From positions 7,812,001-7,876,000 of the forward strand of contig CP053154.1 in the NCBI GenBank assembly GCA_014607495.2: 64,000 nucleotides of DNA, read 5' to 3'. The DNA is from Carposina sasakii (lineage: Eukaryota > Arthropoda > Insecta > Lepidoptera > Carposinidae). How positions within the stretch are numbered: the stretch's first letter is position 1; each line of letters starts with the position of its first letter. This document shows positions 41,401 to 44,009 of this stretch, piece after piece. Below the pieces are notes generated by a model, which had not been told where the DNA came from, made no database searches, and saw only the letters and a program-made list of their open reading frames with translations. The position numbers and the translations under genes are program-made.

Positions 41401-43117
41401 TCAATGCGTCGCTGGCAACTAAAGTCGTAATGAGTAACATGTTTATTTTAAATTTCTAATAGTTTATCGGTGTTATAACGGGAGCACATTTTAACATACT
41501 TAGATAGTTTTTATACACGCTTCGAAAATCATGAAAAGGATCCCGGAAAGGATTATTAAAAACAATATCCACGTACCTGACAATCTCCGGCACAGTCCAA
41601 TATCTCGAAGTAGACCATCTCGTTATCTATGACTGTTTGGAAAGCGTAGATCTTCTCCAAATTGGGGTCGTATTCGCCGATAAAACGCCGCGTGATAAAT
41701 CTCACCACCAGAGCTGTGAAAAATTACTACGCTTATTATCTAAATTTTGCGACTATTTTTTGGAAACGACTTGTTTTTTAAGGTGACGCATTGCTAAACA
41801 ATAAATCCAAAACGCAAATACGTCGATTTTACCAATTCCAGATAACGAGAAGTAATCTTTCTTTCTTATTTTTTTTTCTTCTTAATTCTTAAATTTTCAA
41901 TTTACTAATAAGTTGGTAAATCGACTAGAGAAATGTGACCTACATACTACACATACACAGTAACTAAGGGTATCCACACATGCTGCGGCGTCGATTCACG
42001 ATGCGACGTCTACTTATTTTTTTTTGTTAATAAAAAACGTTATAATTCATCCTGCATTGTATCGACGACACGGGTGGGTAAATAAATATCTTATCAATAT
42101 TCTTTGCCCGAAAACACTATCGTGCCTGATGTTAAGCAAGATGCGGCCTAAGGTGGTACATGTTTGCCTAGAAAGTTCCTATTCACTCTAGCTTTGAAGA
42201 TTTCTGTACAATTTGCGAACATGCACGTAAGGAAAGGCGAACTAAATCTATTATAAAAATAAAGTTTCGTGAATAGGTAAATTGTTGACACGTAGCACCG
42301 TTCTTCCCTTCGCGTTATCACCTATAAACTTTGACAAAAGTTTGTATAAGCGTATAAGTAAGCCAATTAACTTCCTTATATACCGACTAGCTGACCCGGC
42401 AAACGTTGTTTTGCCATGTAAAAGGGGTTGATCCTAGAGGGGTGAAAATTCATGGTTGTATGTATTTTTGTATGCTGTATCATAAAAAAATAAAAACAAA
42501 AAATTTTGTCAAAAAAATAAATAAAAAAATTTATGGGTGGACCACCCTTAACATTTAGGGGGATGAAAAATAGATGTTGTCCGATTCTCCACCCTAACCG
42601 ATATGCATGCTAAGATTTACGAAAATCGGTCGAGCCGTTTCGGAGGAGTTTAACTTCTAACACCGTGACACGAGAATTTTATATATTAGATATACTTACT
42701 TGGTTAAGTAATAGATCTTTTCAGTGTTTACTACTTAATCGCCGACATTTTAATGGCTAATGCTCCGTTTAGACGACAAATTGGAAAAATTTGTGTTAGT
42801 TACATGTTATCGCGAAATATATACATATACCTAGTAGTACTTACAAAGCTTTCAAGAAACCGTCTTGTGGGACTTCCGAATATGTGCGTTTTGAATTTAT
42901 TATTAAGCAGTGCGTCACCTTAATCCTCTAAGTATAGGTAGTATTCATACATAAGATGGGTAATTCAATAAGGGTAGGAAAATAATTTACCAGATTTTCC
43001 CACACCACACTGCCCAAGCACCATGATCTTAAAAGGCTTCGGCTTGGGGTAGAGCACCAGTTTCGCAAGCGAGGACTTAGGAGACGTTGCAGAGCTCATA
43101 GCAACAACGGTAGACAT
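2282..43117 (-). CDS. RERG-like small GTPase (Ras superfamily), five coding exons
   Basis: Joining 43117-42991, 41713-41577, 38749-38591, 36018-35866 and 2482-2282 gives 777 nt: 258 codons plus stop. Every junction has AG/GT and phases agree. Domains in order: a 30-residue N-terminal extension, P-loop GQCGVGKS (35-42), a RERG-type stretch [17 protein letters not shown] (43-59), DCAG (82-85), NKVD (154-157), a basic segment RDARRFWR, and a Ser/Thr-rich tail with no CaaX box. RERG-family GTPases also lack a prenylation motif and have been linked to growth restraint. A cytosolic nucleotide switch is inferred. Odd features: Cys at Ras G12, Asn at T35, Asp at Q61, a three-residue insertion in switch II, and a 33-kb last intron. 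Weakest point: linkage of the last exon across that intron. Confidence 0.82.
2568..2880. repeat. Decayed MITE piece followed by a decayed GGACGCCC-family piece
   Basis: 2568-2720 repeats the left half of the 1987-2181 MITE (CAGGGTGTAACAG, then an AACTCAGGAATGT core). 2805-2880 is the minus-strand remnant of the repeat that begins GGACGCCCGCGACTCCGTCC elsewhere: it shows TTTTATCCCGGATAATTTTAACATTTTG followed by a diverged end. Both are partial. Confidence 0.45.
3107..4584. other. Intronic AT-rich DNA
   Basis: No coding exon could be supported. A GC-richer island at 3500-3570 contains GGCCATCTTG and CGACGCGGTCCGCGGCG and is followed 120 bases later by AAG|GTTAGT. It could be a promoter with a leader exon, but there is no coding continuation. 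The rest is AT-rich. Confidence 0.35.
4589..4622 (+). repeat. Left terminal inverted repeat of the DNA transposon
   Basis: These 34 bases match 9217-9250 in inverse orientation without a mismatch. ATAA precedes them, identical to the ATAA after the right end. Confidence 0.88.
5508..7391 (-). CDS. DDE transposase, main catalytic ORF (627 codons)
   Basis: This is the catalytic part of the 4.66-kb transposon. Visible motifs: a Cys/His cluster CLCKRH (143-148) followed by C179, C186, C191 and C194, likely zinc-binding; HCDFSENY with D290; [10 protein letters not shown] with D372; and [13 protein letters not shown] with E405. D-81-D-32-E spacing suits an RNase-H-fold transposase. The acidic Ser-rich tail ([12 protein letters not shown]) is typical of a regulatory region. 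The first codon of the open frame is GTG and the frame stays open upstream, so this is not a natural start: the ORF is the downstream half of a protein begun at 7915 and interrupted by a one-base frameshift near 7405. Superfamily uncertain. Confidence 0.75.
   Translation of the reverse strand: MLIESLKIQYNAAGSNEKRNVLKEIVSNDIVKGYKMKSKLQSAIGIKYPIRRNAKKVNIKRNNLANKIYTFFNQDDVSRATAAKKETKTKNKVKMQRRYLLDSMVNLRLKFVKETGIPISYATFRRFKPFYVLIPNLSNRNTCLCKRHSNIDFKFTSLKTLKNFKDGDTLDTVIKSTVCDLYSQKCMYSTCDICKNKSIRYDLLNIKLNEKVSWLEWTVKTIEYEKNNEKKSTKKTIKQIISGMLESLLSNFDTELRGFKIHIYNISHQYKIYKSLKENLQRNEIMLHCDFSENYNCKFHNEIQAVHFGASHSQITLHTSIIYNDETDPESFCTFSNCNKHTPESIWAHLEPLMRDIKHRFPLKDTIHFFSDGPSSQYRQKKNFALLTKMIESYGFIFATWNFFEAAHGKVAADGVGGVVKRLLDKQISYGHDIPDAETAIQLLEHNTATTVKLFLIDQEDILRIENQIEGCKFVAVPNTQKIHQVIPNEDNIIQYRILSCFCLKPNICQCYAIKSHKLITDHVKRSRAKRLVIESTSESESEQEDLEMLVTNKVLPNSDDVEPIGETNHYHVSNASTSNVTILSDIKVNFKPKDLAKMVKKPSKYYNVSTVDLKRNFWDLFSSDSE
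7385..7915 (-). CDS. Transposon N-terminal ORF, basic and coiled coil (176 codons)
   Basis: The start is set at the ATG giving [17 protein letters not shown], because a good acceptor (TTCTTTACAG) ends at 7921, just upstream. The protein is highly basic with repeated YR/KR motifs, then a heptad-like Lys/Leu/Ile stretch (residues about 95-135), probably a coiled coil. I recognise this basic N-terminus as common in fish and insect transposase-like proteins. The frame stops at 7385, seven bases past the first codon of the catalytic ORF. In the A-run near 7405 a single base difference would connect both frames, so the pair is best read as one broken gene. A programmed slip cannot be excluded. Confidence 0.65.
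   Translation of the reverse strand: MPLSAAERQKRYRDRLKLNNPQKWKALQEKNLERAKKFYKKIGELSDREKESRRKYWRTLKQKSDYKQEVIEKGKTRKEYQRIYQKRYRTLTKENKNMKKKIELLIKENKALKKKIYRYKILQNTKEDEEKENMFSRESFYTVSSPISKTNSFVANLNTTEEEKKLLKRSYLKRMC
7921..8770 (-). promoter_or_regulatory. Transposase promoter, leader exon and intron
   Basis: On the minus strand a GC-rich segment (about 8770-8690) holds a CCAAT box (GCGACCAATCACAGG), followed by a leader ending ACGCAAG|GTAAGT (exon end 8622). The intron would run 8621-7921 to the acceptor CTTTACAG, six bases before ATG 7915. The transcription start is not defined. A spliced leader in a DNA transposon is plausible but unproven. Confidence 0.45.
9217..9250 (-). repeat. Right terminal inverted repeat of the DNA transposon
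   Basis: It mirrors 4589-4622 over 34 bases. ATAA follows at 9251-9254. Confidence 0.88.
9255..9640. other. Short non-coding stretch
   Basis: AT-rich intronic DNA. The only structure seen is a short tandem duplication (ACCACGTTTCA twice at about 9523-9545). No gene or known repeat was recognised. Confidence 0.4.
9662..10380 (-). pseudogene. 5'-truncated LINE, C-terminal end and 3' tail
   Basis: The reading frame 10371-9901 encodes the part after the reverse transcriptase in CR1/Jockey-type LINEs: [41 protein letters not shown], then [11 protein letters not shown] and SFKKIKGSL. The 3' UTR ends with GTGTACAATAAAGAAT, the same tail seen at 41165-41185 on the plus strand. The polymerase is missing, so this is a typical 5'-truncated dead insertion. 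Confidence 0.7.
10401..10606 (-). repeat. End fragment of the AAGTCGGTT composite repeat
   Basis: The block from ACCGACTTCC through AAACTCGAGCTTACT and TGCGTTAAGCCGTG to GACGTCTGACAATATA is the reverse complement of the right end of the composite repeats at 20.4, 25.4, 27.0 and 30.4 kb. Only this end is present. Confidence 0.65.
10611..10812 (-). mobile_element. tRNA-derived SINE
   Basis: Read on the minus strand, the element has a pol III A box (GGTGGCTCAGTGGTGAGAAC) and a B box (GGTTCGATTCCC, 10667-10656) in tRNA-like spacing. A leader and a tail (AATAATTTTATT) are shared with the copies at 24281 and 59700. It resembles lepidopteran tRNA-headed SINEs such as Metulj, but the family name is only a suggestion. 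Confidence 0.7.
11241..11320 (+). repeat. 17-bp tandem repeat (AAATCCAATTCCGAACG)
   Basis: Four head-to-tail 17-bp units at 11241, 11258, 11275 and 11292 with few differences, then a partial unit. The last part changes to CCTAATCC, creating several TAATCC sites. It sits just upstream of the LINE leader and may be part of its 5' region or older flank. Confidence 0.7.
11779..12807 (+). CDS. LINE ORF1, PHD finger plus coiled coil (342 codons)
   Basis: The N-terminus has a full C4HC3 PHD-type set: C4, C7, C19, C22, H27, C30, C45 and C48. A Pro/Ala/Thr-rich linker follows, then a coiled coil from about 95 to 175 (repeated ELxEW, EIxEFRx[15 protein letters not shown]). The C-terminal domain, from about 180 ([10 protein letters not shown]) onward, is of the kind that binds RNA or DNA in LINE ORF1 proteins. 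GC-rich Arg/Ala codons contrast with the AT-rich flanks. ORF1 proteins coat the element's RNA and may help targeting; here that is inferred from position. The start is the first ATG and fits the finger. Confidence 0.8.
   Translation: MNKCPACGKFLSPIAAAACSVCASQYHKGCVSLPESSSVKKNWVCPGCTTRTRKGDNTPVRHATQDVPAAAASQAASSGPTPLAVPTLPESALETAPALDLKAMRRELAEWMMEMREFRQEISEFRAAVGILSSRVDSIELRIEAVERRREVAPPEVDNLRTQVVQLQRELQDREQDDLLSDLEIGGLPESKGESALQAVTVLAARLGVALEERDVVFAERVGAARGPEGEAAPPRARRLVLRLARRALRDQLLQAARVRRGLSAADASAGRIFVNERLTRLNRQLFRRARDECRRLQWRYSWTRRGRVYVRQRDGDQAYPIRSESDVVRVFGLQCDPAKDK
13204..16080 (+). CDS. LINE ORF2, APE endonuclease and reverse transcriptase (958 codons)
   Basis: Endonuclease motifs in order: FNPGSL near 19, [25 protein letters not shown] with D156 and N158, TLIDVVCT, and [11 protein letters not shown] motifs: [50 protein letters not shown], and YADD at 672-675. 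The C-terminal part ends with [22 protein letters not shown], as in CR1-like LINEs. It would nick target DNA and prime reverse transcription. The first codon of the open frame is TTG and no nearby in-frame ATG precedes the endonuclease. The true start may come from reinitiation or be damaged. Confidence 0.85.
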   Translation: MWVTLSVPLPLNNLKVGLFNPGSLNTGREEFIVAVGELCPDILAINETWVRNGQEDRFPVLPGYRFINMPRHSSIKSGRGGGIGFYIRRSMNARVLPHPLVPSVEQMWLRLNVLGRCVVIGTAYRAPWQNVATYMDAITDSIASFARCDHLILVGDLNIDLLDSKNNKRPLLEQFLNSFGLKQIVTEPTHRYDDDTLTLIDVVCTDTLHRKISMKHTPDLGRHAMIVTEFRIRREKLLPKLVTYRPLSNIIDDLFVQDLKSISWNFSSLLSLDERVLALSSTLIALFDLHAPIRTSRFKGPPHPWITDTVRMMMKIRDNYHARYRTLRTETLKTCYKEMKHLDVSAIESEKTAYFTRTVNNTIHNPKLLWTNLKSNILQNKKSAAELPPQFCDPDLINSHFLQVPGSDIIQMSKLTFFEYHRYSDSNCFTLHPVSECTVLEIIKGFKSDAQGIDGISLSMVRMTLPHSLSAITAIINESITSGVFPEVWRVAVVKPIPKKTQPTGLGDLRPISLLPCLSKLLEKVVSLQLVKYLEDNHILPQLQSGFRGGRSTATALSDVVDNLLAAQDQGMSSILVLLDFSRAFDSISIPLLLSKMTYYGFDSNSVRWFSSYLHHRMQCVELGLSDGRTCRSLLQPVPRGVPQGSILGPILFILYTADITSAISHCMFHLYADDVQLYHSFRLHDLPDTVMKVNSDLNRIRQWSESNCLVLNPAKSKYLLTGTREGLTRLSSVSIDIEIGGVNVERVVEARNLGLILDSHLRFESHVAECVRNCFYRLKTLYKIRPYISEDVRIVLCESLVLSRLNYCDVVYGPCLLARTERLVQRVQNACARFCFHIPPRTHVTPYLNNSSLLKMKARRRLHLATLLFGVLNRKIPEYLFTKLRWAKDHYFRYERRSCTHVFTTPRHRSMAFRGSFRFAASKCWNDLPPPIRALKTVGTFKSHLRKLLLSSQISFR
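16081..16934 (+). other. LINE 3' UTR with (TTCTA)n tail
   Basis: It contains T-rich runs, a GC-richer block (16620-16760, with GGTAGGCATGCCTATC self-complementarity) and a terminal TTCTA repeat. Pentamer-type 3' tails instead of poly(A) are known for CR1-group LINEs. Confidence 0.65.
17011..17601 (+). pseudogene. LINE ORF2 fragment, linker before reverse transcriptase
   Basis: The frame 17062-17424 and its continuation after an in-frame TAG encode [20 protein letters not shown], then [20 protein letters not shown] and [14 protein letters not shown]. This is the linker between endonuclease and RT in one common family of LINEs (ERxRAM, DIR/SxxN, ExFYxxLY). It begins after CCAATCATTTGGGGTCGGTACA, a motif that also borders the zinc-finger LINE tails at 21, 26 and 31 kb. 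It is a dead internal fragment. Confidence 0.6.
17664..18155 (-). pseudogene. LINE ORF1 N-terminal fragment with PHD-type finger
   Basis: The protein begins [19 protein letters not shown] and continues LDFACANI and WRCPHC, a C/H finger like that of LINE ORF1 proteins. Residues 70-155 form a coiled coil ([38 protein letters not shown]). The frame ends shortly after, with no nucleic-acid-binding domain or ORF2 behind it. About 210 bases of leader sequence remain upstream (18156-18370). Loss of the 3' side, rather than the 5' side, points to later disruption rather than simple truncation. Confidence 0.65.
18383..19166 (+). repeat. Array-bearing repeat: leader plus four 129-bp tandem units
   Basis: A leader (TTCACCGATATTTCC, then TCTGAGGTGGTCCCATTTTCACC) precedes 129-bp units starting at 18601, 18730 and 18859 and, after an 11-bp insertion, near 18999. 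The unit is 43 codons long, so one frame stays open (18536-18994) and reads [20 protein letters not shown] repeatedly. The leader and the units match 33.7-35.3 kb (inverted) and 62.7-63.8 kb. I call it a repeat, not a gene. Confidence 0.8.
19167..19547 (-). mobile_element. MITE family M1, copy 1, with TATA duplication
   Basis: The ends CAGGATGTTTTTTCGTTGCC and (reverse strand) CAGGCTGATTTTTGGTCGTC share a short CAGGNTG inverted terminus. TATA lies on both sides (19163-19166 and 19548-19551). There is no coding capacity. Related copies are at 33274, 36366, 47494, 55891 and 63813. Confidence 0.7.
19552..19925 (+). repeat. Repeat tail AAACTTTAACTAAAAA... plus diverged CGCCCACGAC repeat
   Basis: 19552-19745 matches 33000-33270 (inverted) and 31915-32035, including CCGACTTCAAACTTTAACTA and AACGTAACTAATTTATC. 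19746-19925 is a relative of the GGACGCCC repeat family, with CCGCACCAAAATCCGATGCGTAG in place of the usual middle. No gene is present. Confidence 0.55.
19928..20217 (+). repeat. GGACGCCCGCG(A/G)CTCCGTCC family repeat
   Basis: From GTGGACGCCCGCGGCTCCGTCC through AAGTGGGACCTGTCACAATA and CGAAATCGGTTCAGCCGTTT to CCATGTACAGACAGCGATCCG. Other copies are at 30180, 32791 (inverted), 57402 and 62183. A CAGACAAAC microsatellite-like stretch is in the middle. The class is not certain; it is a very common lepidopteran unit. Confidence 0.65.
20393..22535. repeat. Composite AACCGACTT repeat in foldback arrangement
   Basis: A plus-strand copy runs 20393-22005, from AACCGACTTCAAAAAGAGAGG to AAGTCGGTTTTTCG. 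It is followed at 22023-22535 by an inverted copy of its first 510 bases, ending GAAGTTGGTT. The whole has long inverted arms around about 1.1 kb, which contain a LINE C-terminal piece. The arms include TCTGATGATGGGATCTTGG and ACGTCCAGTAATGGACTGCA blocks. Confidence 0.65.
21134..21754 (+). pseudogene. LINE C-terminal fragment with C2H2 finger
   Basis: The frame encodes [14 protein letters not shown], a stop, then [37 protein letters not shown] and [13 protein letters not shown]. It goes on to [19 protein letters not shown] and, after a frame change, CPLCARAF with SHLRAH. Such GHVxRM plus C-terminal C2H2 regions end one widespread LINE group. Frame changes and a stop show it is dead. Near-identical copies at 26114 and 30903 travel within the same composite repeat. 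Confidence 0.7.
22540..23080. other. Non-coding, possibly unique DNA
   Basis: No open frame, repeat match within the window or exon signal was found. It separates two copies of the composite repeat. Confidence 0.35.
23081..23700 (+). repeat. Composite AACCGACTT repeat, truncated copy
   Basis: Starts AACCGACTTCAAAAAGGAGAGG and keeps the GATCTGATGATGGGATCTTGG and TCCCCCTATGGCAGGGGG blocks. It reaches the GGAACAGGGCAGGAAGAAGG motif but lacks the LINE tail, ending near TATTGTCAGACGTC. Confidence 0.6.
24281..24901 (-). mobile_element. tRNA-derived SINE interrupted by a LINE
   Basis: The tRNA-like head (B box GGTTCGATTCCC on the minus strand, 24336-24325) and the same leader as at 10611 are present, but the A-box side has small losses. 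The leader is split at ACATATTG|GCAACG by the LINE at 24438-24854. Confidence 0.65.
24438..24854 (-). pseudogene. 5'-truncated LINE inserted in the SINE
   Basis: The frame encodes [39 protein letters not shown] and [19 protein letters not shown], the C-terminus of a CR1/Jockey-type ORF2 (KxxNxLPxxIK, FxxxLKxYL). The 3' tail is a (GATTT)n run at 24438-24458. A TATTG duplication (24433-24437 and 24855-24859) brackets it, and the empty site is visible in the SINE at 10611. Confidence 0.75.
24896..25425 (+). repeat. Local duplication: head-less SINE piece plus AACCGACTT start, twice
   Basis: CCAAATCTGCCGATATTTGG continues through TTATTAATAATTTTATT to AACCGACTTCAAAAAGAGAGG at 24896-25040, and again at 25256-25400, about 360 bases apart. 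The SINE part lacks its tRNA head. Between them is a partial composite-repeat leader. Confidence 0.65.
25426..26990 (+). repeat. Composite AACCGACTT...AAGTCGGTT repeat, long copy
   Basis: Same order as the 20.4-kb copy: leader, GATCTGATGATGG blocks, CCCCCTATGGCAGGGGG, GCGTTAAGCCGTGTCC, LINE C-terminal piece, GTCAGACGTAAAGTTTCGAAG and the AAGTCGGTTTTTCG end. Identity to the 20.4-kb copy is very high by eye, implying recent spread. Confidence 0.65.
26114..26734 (+). pseudogene. LINE C-terminal fragment with C2H2 finger, copy 2
   Basis: Here the first part is uninterrupted ([20 protein letters not shown]) up to QYRSI, then the frame breaks before the [12 protein letters not shown] and CPLCARAF parts. 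It is nearly identical to 21134-21754. Confidence 0.65.
27005..27880 (+). repeat. Composite repeat, copy without LINE tail
   Basis: Begins inside the leader (TTACCTCAGAACTCCGTC) and ends AAAGTCGGTTTTTCGC, with the LINE piece absent. It therefore shows the repeat's two ends joined without that passenger. Confidence 0.55.
27960..28750. repeat. LINE tail remnants
   Basis: 28010-28110 is a minus-strand LINE tail (GATA repeat, TTCTTTATTGTAC) like 9662. 28380-28500 has GAAGAATATC, GATGAAGCGAAAGAGGTGTG, GTCAGGATGGCAAATGGAGA and CTCCGGGAAAGAGGCG, resembling the 3' end of an RTE-type LINE. 28555-28740 has a GTGGCTTCACTA...TTGTCAC block that recurs at 29975-30100. Confidence 0.45.
28751..29960. other. 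Intronic AT-rich DNA
   Basis: No supported gene. A 74-codon open frame at 29080 has no recognisable features. No strong repeat core was seen. Confidence 0.35.
30180..30412 (+). repeat. GGACGCCC-family repeat, 5'-truncated
   Basis: Starts inside the unit (TTTTTCCGAGACAAAAAGTAGCC) and continues to TACATGTACAGACAGCGATCCG. The composite repeat follows at once, the same junction as at 20217-20393 apart from a spacer. Confidence 0.55.
30413..31771 (+). repeat. Composite AACCGACTT...AAGTCGGTT repeat
   Basis: Complete in order but with a shortened middle: the second TCTGATGATGG block is missing. Carries the LINE C-terminal piece at 30903-31522 and ends GGAAGTCGGTTTTTCG. Confidence 0.65.
30903..31522 (+). 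pseudogene. LINE C-terminal fragment with C2H2 finger, copy 3
   Basis: This copy keeps the end in one frame: [19 protein letters not shown], then YPLCARAF and [13 protein letters not shown]. The first finger cysteine is replaced by Tyr (TAT for TGT). A stop after GKR and frame changes upstream show it is inactive. Confidence 0.65.
31915..32167. repeat. Repeat tail and start of a tandem block
   Basis: ACCGATTTCAAACTTTAACTA to AAATTATTTAAATATT matches 19640-19740. CTACACTAATATTATAAAGAGG and ACTGGACCGATTTTAAAAATTC follow, familiar as the beginning of a lepidopteran repeat that leads into the CCCGAAATTCCCACGGG units. Confidence 0.5.
32168..32790 (+). repeat. Tandem repeat, about 120-bp unit with TTCCCACGGGAA core
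   Basis: Six units with the core CCCGAAATTCCCACGGGAAGG recur at about 32168, 32297, 32420, 32535, 32658 and 32768. The units also share CAAACGGGAATTCAT, CGCTATACATATGAAG and TTCATTAGGGACTGC. Spacing ranges from 110 to 129. TTCCC-AC-GGGAA is an inverted repeat. Confidence 0.75.
32791..32985 (-). repeat. GGACGCCC-family repeat
   Basis: Reverse complement of 19928-20100: from GTTTGTGCACGCTAATCTCA to GCGGACGGAGTCGCGGGCGTCC. It directly adjoins the tandem block. Confidence 0.65.
33000..33273 (-). repeat. Tail of the array-bearing repeat
   Basis: Reverse complement of 19552-19745 (TTAGTTAAAGTTTGAAGTCGG, GTTAATGCGTTGTGGAC), with an extra segment at 33045-33130. Confidence 0.6.
33274..33657 (+). 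mobile_element. MITE family M1, copy 2
   Basis: Inverse orientation of the 19.2-kb copy with the same flank (AAGGATTTCATCGTTACCATCTC), so both descend from one insertion in the array-bearing repeat. The left terminus has decayed (CAGGTTGATATTTGG). Confidence 0.65.
33720..35373 (-). repeat. Array-bearing repeat with about eleven 129-bp units
   Basis: GCAGCATCAGAT recurs at about 33782, 33909, 34040, 34168, 34301, 34430, 34563, 34692, 34825 and 34958, and as GCAGCATTAGAT at 35087. Most spacings are 127-133. A four-base GTAG insertion in some units breaks the frame. The segment near 34168 repeats about 524 bases later, a four-unit higher-order duplication. The leader (35111-35373) ends GAAGTCGGTT, i.e. 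AACCGACTTC on the minus strand. Confidence 0.85.
35866..36018 (-). CDS. RERG-like GTPase, coding exon 4
   Basis: TTTTTTTTTCAG precedes and GTAATTT follows. 51 codons, phase 0 at both ends: [20 protein letters not shown]... ending VRESIDQ. It carries the G4 motif NKVD that reads the guanine base and the RERG-like VSTEEG segment. CFHEIS occupies the G5 position (SAK/CSA in relatives). If the donor were ignored, the frame would run 23 more codons to a stop. Confidence 0.85.
36366..36697 (+). mobile_element. MITE family M1, copy 3
   Basis: GGTCGTCAACGTTCCCGAAAAC at the left and GGTGGCAACGAAAAAACACC at the right match other M1 copies in the 33.3-kb orientation. The termini have decayed. It lies in intron 3 of the GTPase gene. 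Confidence 0.6.
36698..38590. other. Intron 3 sequence
   Basis: AT-rich, without recognised repeats. CAGCCAATCACATTATTAGG and AAAATGATTGGTTGACTGTTTAAC (37619-37680) form an imperfect inverted repeat. GC-richer spots at 37745 and 38095 show no exon. Confidence 0.4.
38591..38749 (-). CDS. RERG-like GTPase, coding exon 3
   Basis: The acceptor TTTCAATCCAG and the donor AAG|GTAAAT bound 53 codons: [17 protein letters not shown]..., then [20 protein letters not shown] and [12 protein letters not shown]. The [16 protein letters not shown] run matches the RERG segment HMRWGEGFVLVYDITD in order and spacing, supporting the subfamily call. Four consecutive arginines near the end form a basic patch. Confidence 0.88.
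39303..39571 (+). repeat. GGATTCCGTACCC repeat with an inserted 111-bp hairpin MITE
   Basis: 39310-39459 has GGATTCCGTACCCAAAGG and CTGTTTGTCCATCCGTCC, a common insect repeat. 39460-39570 is a hairpin: GGGATT...ACAAATCAATTAAGAG pairs with CTCTTAATTGATTTGTA...AATCCC. Confidence 0.6.
39572..40830. other. Intron 2 sequence
   Basis: No exon or repeat was recognised. AT-rich with scattered TAGGTACCTA-like motifs. Confidence 0.35.
40831..41200 (+). mobile_element. LINE 3' end fragment
   Basis: The part ATTGACATCTTTAAGAGACA encodes a [16 protein letters not shown] ORF2 end. The 3' UTR contains GGTTTGCTGGAAGAAATCTC and ends GTGTACAATAAAGAATAGAATAATAATAAT, as in the minus-strand copy at 9662. Confidence 0.6.
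41577..41713 (-). CDS. RERG-like GTPase, coding exon 2
   Basis: The acceptor TTTTTCACAG and the donor CAG|GTACGT bound 137 bases. It completes the Ala codon split after the P-loop and encodes [20 protein letters not shown], then [20 protein letters not shown] and AGDCQ. LVVRFxTxRFIxEYDPxLE is diagnostic of RERG-like proteins. Switch I reads YDPN where Ras and RERG have YDPT. The G3 motif reads DCAGD where DTAGQ is usual. Confidence 0.9.
42019..42240 (-). pseudogene. LINE 3' end fragment
   Basis: On the minus strand it matches the 3' part of the dead LINE at 49155-49805: AGAGTGAATAGGAACTTTCTAGGC and CATCTTGCTTAACATCAGGC, with an A-rich tail at 42019-42026. Only the last few tens of codons remain. 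Confidence 0.55.
42387..42690 (+). repeat. CTAGCTGACCCGGCAAACG dispersed repeat
   Basis: CTAGCTGACCCGGCAAACG, then GGGTGGACCACCCTTAACAT and CGGTCGAGCCGTTTCGGAGG, to GACACGAGAATTTTATATATTAGA. I recognise the unit from many lepidopteran genomes; its class is unclear to me. Confidence 0.65.
42991..43117 (-). CDS. RERG-like GTPase, coding exon 1
   Basis: The ATG at 43117 is chosen because an acceptor (TTTTGTTACAG) lies 35 bases upstream and no other in-frame ATG precedes it there. It encodes [20 protein letters not shown], then [20 protein letters not shown] and KS, plus one base. The P-loop is complete. The 30-residue Ser/Lys-rich extension before KIMVLG is longer than in human RERG. Cys37 sits where Ras has Gly12. 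The donor is TCTG|GTAAAT. Confidence 0.88.
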
Positions 43118-43966
43118 TCTGCCTCAATGACTCTCCATAATGAGGTATTATCTGTAACAAAAGTGGTCATTCTGTAACACTTATGTTGATCTAACGATAC
43201 GCAGGCCGCTGGTTTTAGAACCAAATAGACTAGGTAGCTATTTCAACGCAATATGCAGAAAGCTTTTTCGCTTCACTGGACTTTTGAATGTTTTTCTTTG
43301 TGTATTTAAATTATTTTAAATCTATTGCGATGAAATACCTACTTGCTATTTGATTTCTGGAAAAAATATTGGGTACTGTAAATTAACAATAAGCTATTGG
43401 GTAAAGTAAGAGCATAGTACCTAAGAGTACCTAAGGCTACAAAACTAGAAGTCCTATCAGCTTCACAGACTGTATCAGATATCGTACTTTTATCCTACGA
43501 CAAATAACAAAAAATATTATTCGAGCAAGAGATAATCAGCGCCATTCCGCATTTATAAGCAGGATTATGTTTACGTTCTATTTTATTGAGTTTTCTTTCG
43601 CCAAAATCCAGTTTTATAGCAAATGGCGGCCTACGTGCGTATAAATATTGTACGCTTACTGGTGAAAATATTAGATATACTCGTATGTTGGAACATTTAA
43701 TCATCTACTATGTCTAGGACATGCTTTTAGCCTTTCTCATTATTTTATAGAGCATTACAGATGACAAAAGAAGGCCAATATGTACCTTATTATATTATAT
43801 TTCGGAGCGGCTAGGGGGCAGTATTGGTGAAGGATGAGTATCATCAGGTGCAATGGGTAGCACATCATCATGGTCCACTATGTAGTAAAATGTGATTCAG
43901 GCGTGACCAGTTTCACAATTAAGACGTGTGCACAGTACGGATGCCACAATCGGACTGAGCTGGACT
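43118..43966 (-). promoter_or_regulatory. 5' UTR region of the GTPase gene, with likely leader intron
   Basis: An acceptor ends at 43152 (CCACTTTTGTTACAG), giving a 34-base leader in coding exon 1. A candidate donor ATAAG|GTACAT at 43786/43785 would make a leader exon 43966-43786 from the TATA-driven start. That leader would hold a short upstream ORF beginning ATGATGATG at 43871. The splice pairing is inferred. Confidence 0.45.
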
Positions 43967-43999
43967 GAGCCCGTGCCAACCGAGCGCCCGGCTTTTATA
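43956..43999 (-). promoter_or_regulatory. Core promoter: TATA box and initiator
   Basis: On the minus strand GTATAAAAGCCGGGCG (TATAAAAG at 43999-43992) is followed by GGGCTCAGTCC, with the initiator A at 43966. This places the TATA T at -33, as in arthropod promoters with a TCAGT initiator. A second TCAGT lies ten bases on (A at 43956). The block is GC-rich in AT-rich surroundings and about 850 bases upstream of the GTPase ATG on the same strand. Confidence 0.65.
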
Positions 44000-44009
44000 C
44001 CTGAGTATG

